Positions 27,546-28,002 of a DNA stretch of 28,002 bases are shown piece after piece (position 1 is the first letter of the stretch; every line of letters begins with the position of its first letter). The position numbers and the translations under genes are program-made. The notes beneath the pieces are model-generated. The model worked only from the letters and a program-made list of their open reading frames with translations, ran no database searches and was not told the DNA's origin. Source of the stretch: a virus; the IMG/VR virus record IMGVR_UViG_3300043436_002173, positions 1 through 28,002 of that record, one strand, 5' to 3'.

Positions 27546-27862
27546 GTTTCTGTTATCTTGATTTTATGCTGTTGCTCAATCAATTTCTTCTTCAATTTGT
27601 ACAACGGTGTTCGAAACCCCTTCACGTCCTCAACGATCAACTCGTTTGCCAGCTTATCGAAGTAAACGAAGTCCGCTTTGTAGGTAAACATTTTCTTCCC
27701 TTCTAAGGCGAAAACGAAAGGCACTTGAAGGTGTATATCCACCACCTCGCCTATCGCCTCTCTACGCGTCAGAAAAACGTATCTATCGGCTTCCTTCTTG
27801 CTATCGAATAGAATCCCGTTGACGTTTGTTTTCTTGTTGTTGTATTTTGGTCGTTTTAACAT
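27542..27862 (-). CDS. DUF1064 PD-(D/E)XK nuclease-like protein
   Basis: A 106-residue protein with the DUF1064 pattern: KYNNKKTNVNGILFDSKKEA (the Ser-Lys-Lys-Glu start of the core), LTRREAIGEVVDIHLQVPF, then TYKADFVYFDK and LIVEDVKGFRTPLYKLKKKL. Glu23, Asp of KADF and the Glu-x-x-Lys of VEDVKG form a plausible PD-(D/E)XK active site. Such phage proteins are thought to be Holliday-junction resolvase-like or endonucleases used in recombination or packaging; this one is the first gene after the tRNA-like gene, with only 12 bases between. The family call is firm, the substrate is not. Confidence 0.85.
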   Translation of the reverse strand: MLKRPKYNNKKTNVNGILFDSKKEADRYVFLTRREAIGEVVDIHLQVPFVFALEGKKMFTYKADFVYFDKLANELIVEDVKGFRTPLYKLKKKLIEQQHKIKITET

Positions 27863-27874
27863 CGTTTGAATTTG

Positions 27875-27997
27875 TAGTCAGGACAGGACTCGAACCTGTA
27901 ACCACGTCTGGTATAGTTTCACTTACTGCCATTTGGATTGTACATTTCCACAGGATTCAGTTACTTGCTATAGCGTCTACCATTCCGCCACCTGACT
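27875..27997 (-). tRNA. Leucine-type tRNA-like gene with enlarged anticodon arm
   Basis: On the minus strand the outer parts are textbook: acceptor stem AGTCAGG/CCTGACT, D-arm GCGGAATGGTAGACGC of leucine type, a class II variable arm (CCA-GACG-TGG), T-arm ACAGG-TTCGAGT-CCTGT, discriminator A, no encoded CCA. The putative anticodon stem is TATAG/CTATA, but its loop is 51 bases instead of 7. The insertion can form two further short helices (ACTG/CAGT and TGGA/TCCA). No U33 or anticodon can be assigned. Total length is 123 bases against about 85. It may be an intron-bearing tRNA, a decayed tRNA or a tRNA mimic. It crosses the assembly junction; only this copy is complete. Confidence 0.6.
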
Positions 27998-28002
27998 ATG
28001 TT
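27889..28002. repeat. Direct terminal repeat, copy 2 (circular assembly overlap)
   Basis: Identical to bases 1-114. See copy 1. The end of the window therefore joins to base 115, so the unique circle is 27888 bases. Confidence 0.95.

Noticed and set aside
27875-27997. Group I intron in tRNA-Leu
   Set aside because: The insertion is only about 44 bases, far below the size of a group I core.
27875-27997. Archaeal-type bulge-helix-bulge intron
   Set aside because: The only suitable 4-bp helix (ACTG/CAGT) would leave an 18-base loop after cutting, not 7.
27875-27997. attP site at the tRNA-like gene
   Set aside because: No integrase is encoded and the gene is nearly full length rather than a 3' fragment; cannot be supported.

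Overview
The window looks like a complete, circularly assembled tailed-phage genome. The first 114 bases (1-114) recur exactly as the last 114 (27889-28002), leaving about 27.9 kb of unique circle. Every supported gene lies on the minus strand, so transcription runs from high to low coordinates and crosses the junction. The host is most likely a member of the Bacteroidota. Two promoters match that phylum's consensus exactly (TTTG, 19 bases, TATCTTTG), start codons lack Shine-Dalgarno-like sequences, and many proteins are types I know mainly from Bacteroidota phages and prophages. It encodes a siphovirus-type particle: HK97-type capsid, XkdF-type protease, tape measure and a frameshifted tail chaperone. 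No integrase, DNA polymerase or clear lysogeny repressor is visible.

Layout in the direction of transcription. (1) 27862-24252: accessory and DNA-metabolism genes. These are a DUF1064 nuclease, small proteins, a metallophosphoesterase, a small protein with an SSB-like tail, a sigma-factor-like protein, a membrane protein, DUF3310 and a protein with paired cysteines. (2) 24292-22049: a conserved 150-aa phage protein, a 62-aa protein, and small and large terminase. (3) 22062-15162: tail chaperone with a -1 frameshift, HK97-gp10-like protein, two large tail-tip proteins and the tape measure. (4) 15160-12398: XkdF-type protease, scaffold-like protein, major capsid protein and probable tail tube, with terminators after the last two. 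(5) 12309-6498: a 123-aa protein, the portal, DUF6712 adaptor, neck protein, fibre-like protein and two lysis-type membrane proteins, ending at a strong terminator. (6) 6311-2380: two Bacteroidota promoters drive small proteins, an M15 endolysin, an ERF annealing protein, a helix-turn-helix protein and an AP2-like protein. (7) 2199-259: a winged-helix replication initiator with internal iterons, a possible helicase-loader partner, and two small genes, one a previously unlisted 46-aa membrane protein. (8) 258-1 and 28002-27863: a non-coding stretch with consecutive hairpins and a leucine-type tRNA-like gene whose anticodon loop is enlarged to 51 bases.

The most interesting signals are these. 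A roughly 33-base motif occurs exactly four times, each time at the start of a module, including the sigma-like gene itself, and may be a phage-specific promoter class. The tRNA-like gene carries an insertion of about 44 bases. A lambda-like origin appears to lie inside the initiator gene, whose leader also resembles an attenuator. The gene order is atypical, with the portal about 10 kb downstream of the terminase and after the tail module. Function calls rest on motif recognition and memory of families; no database search was run.
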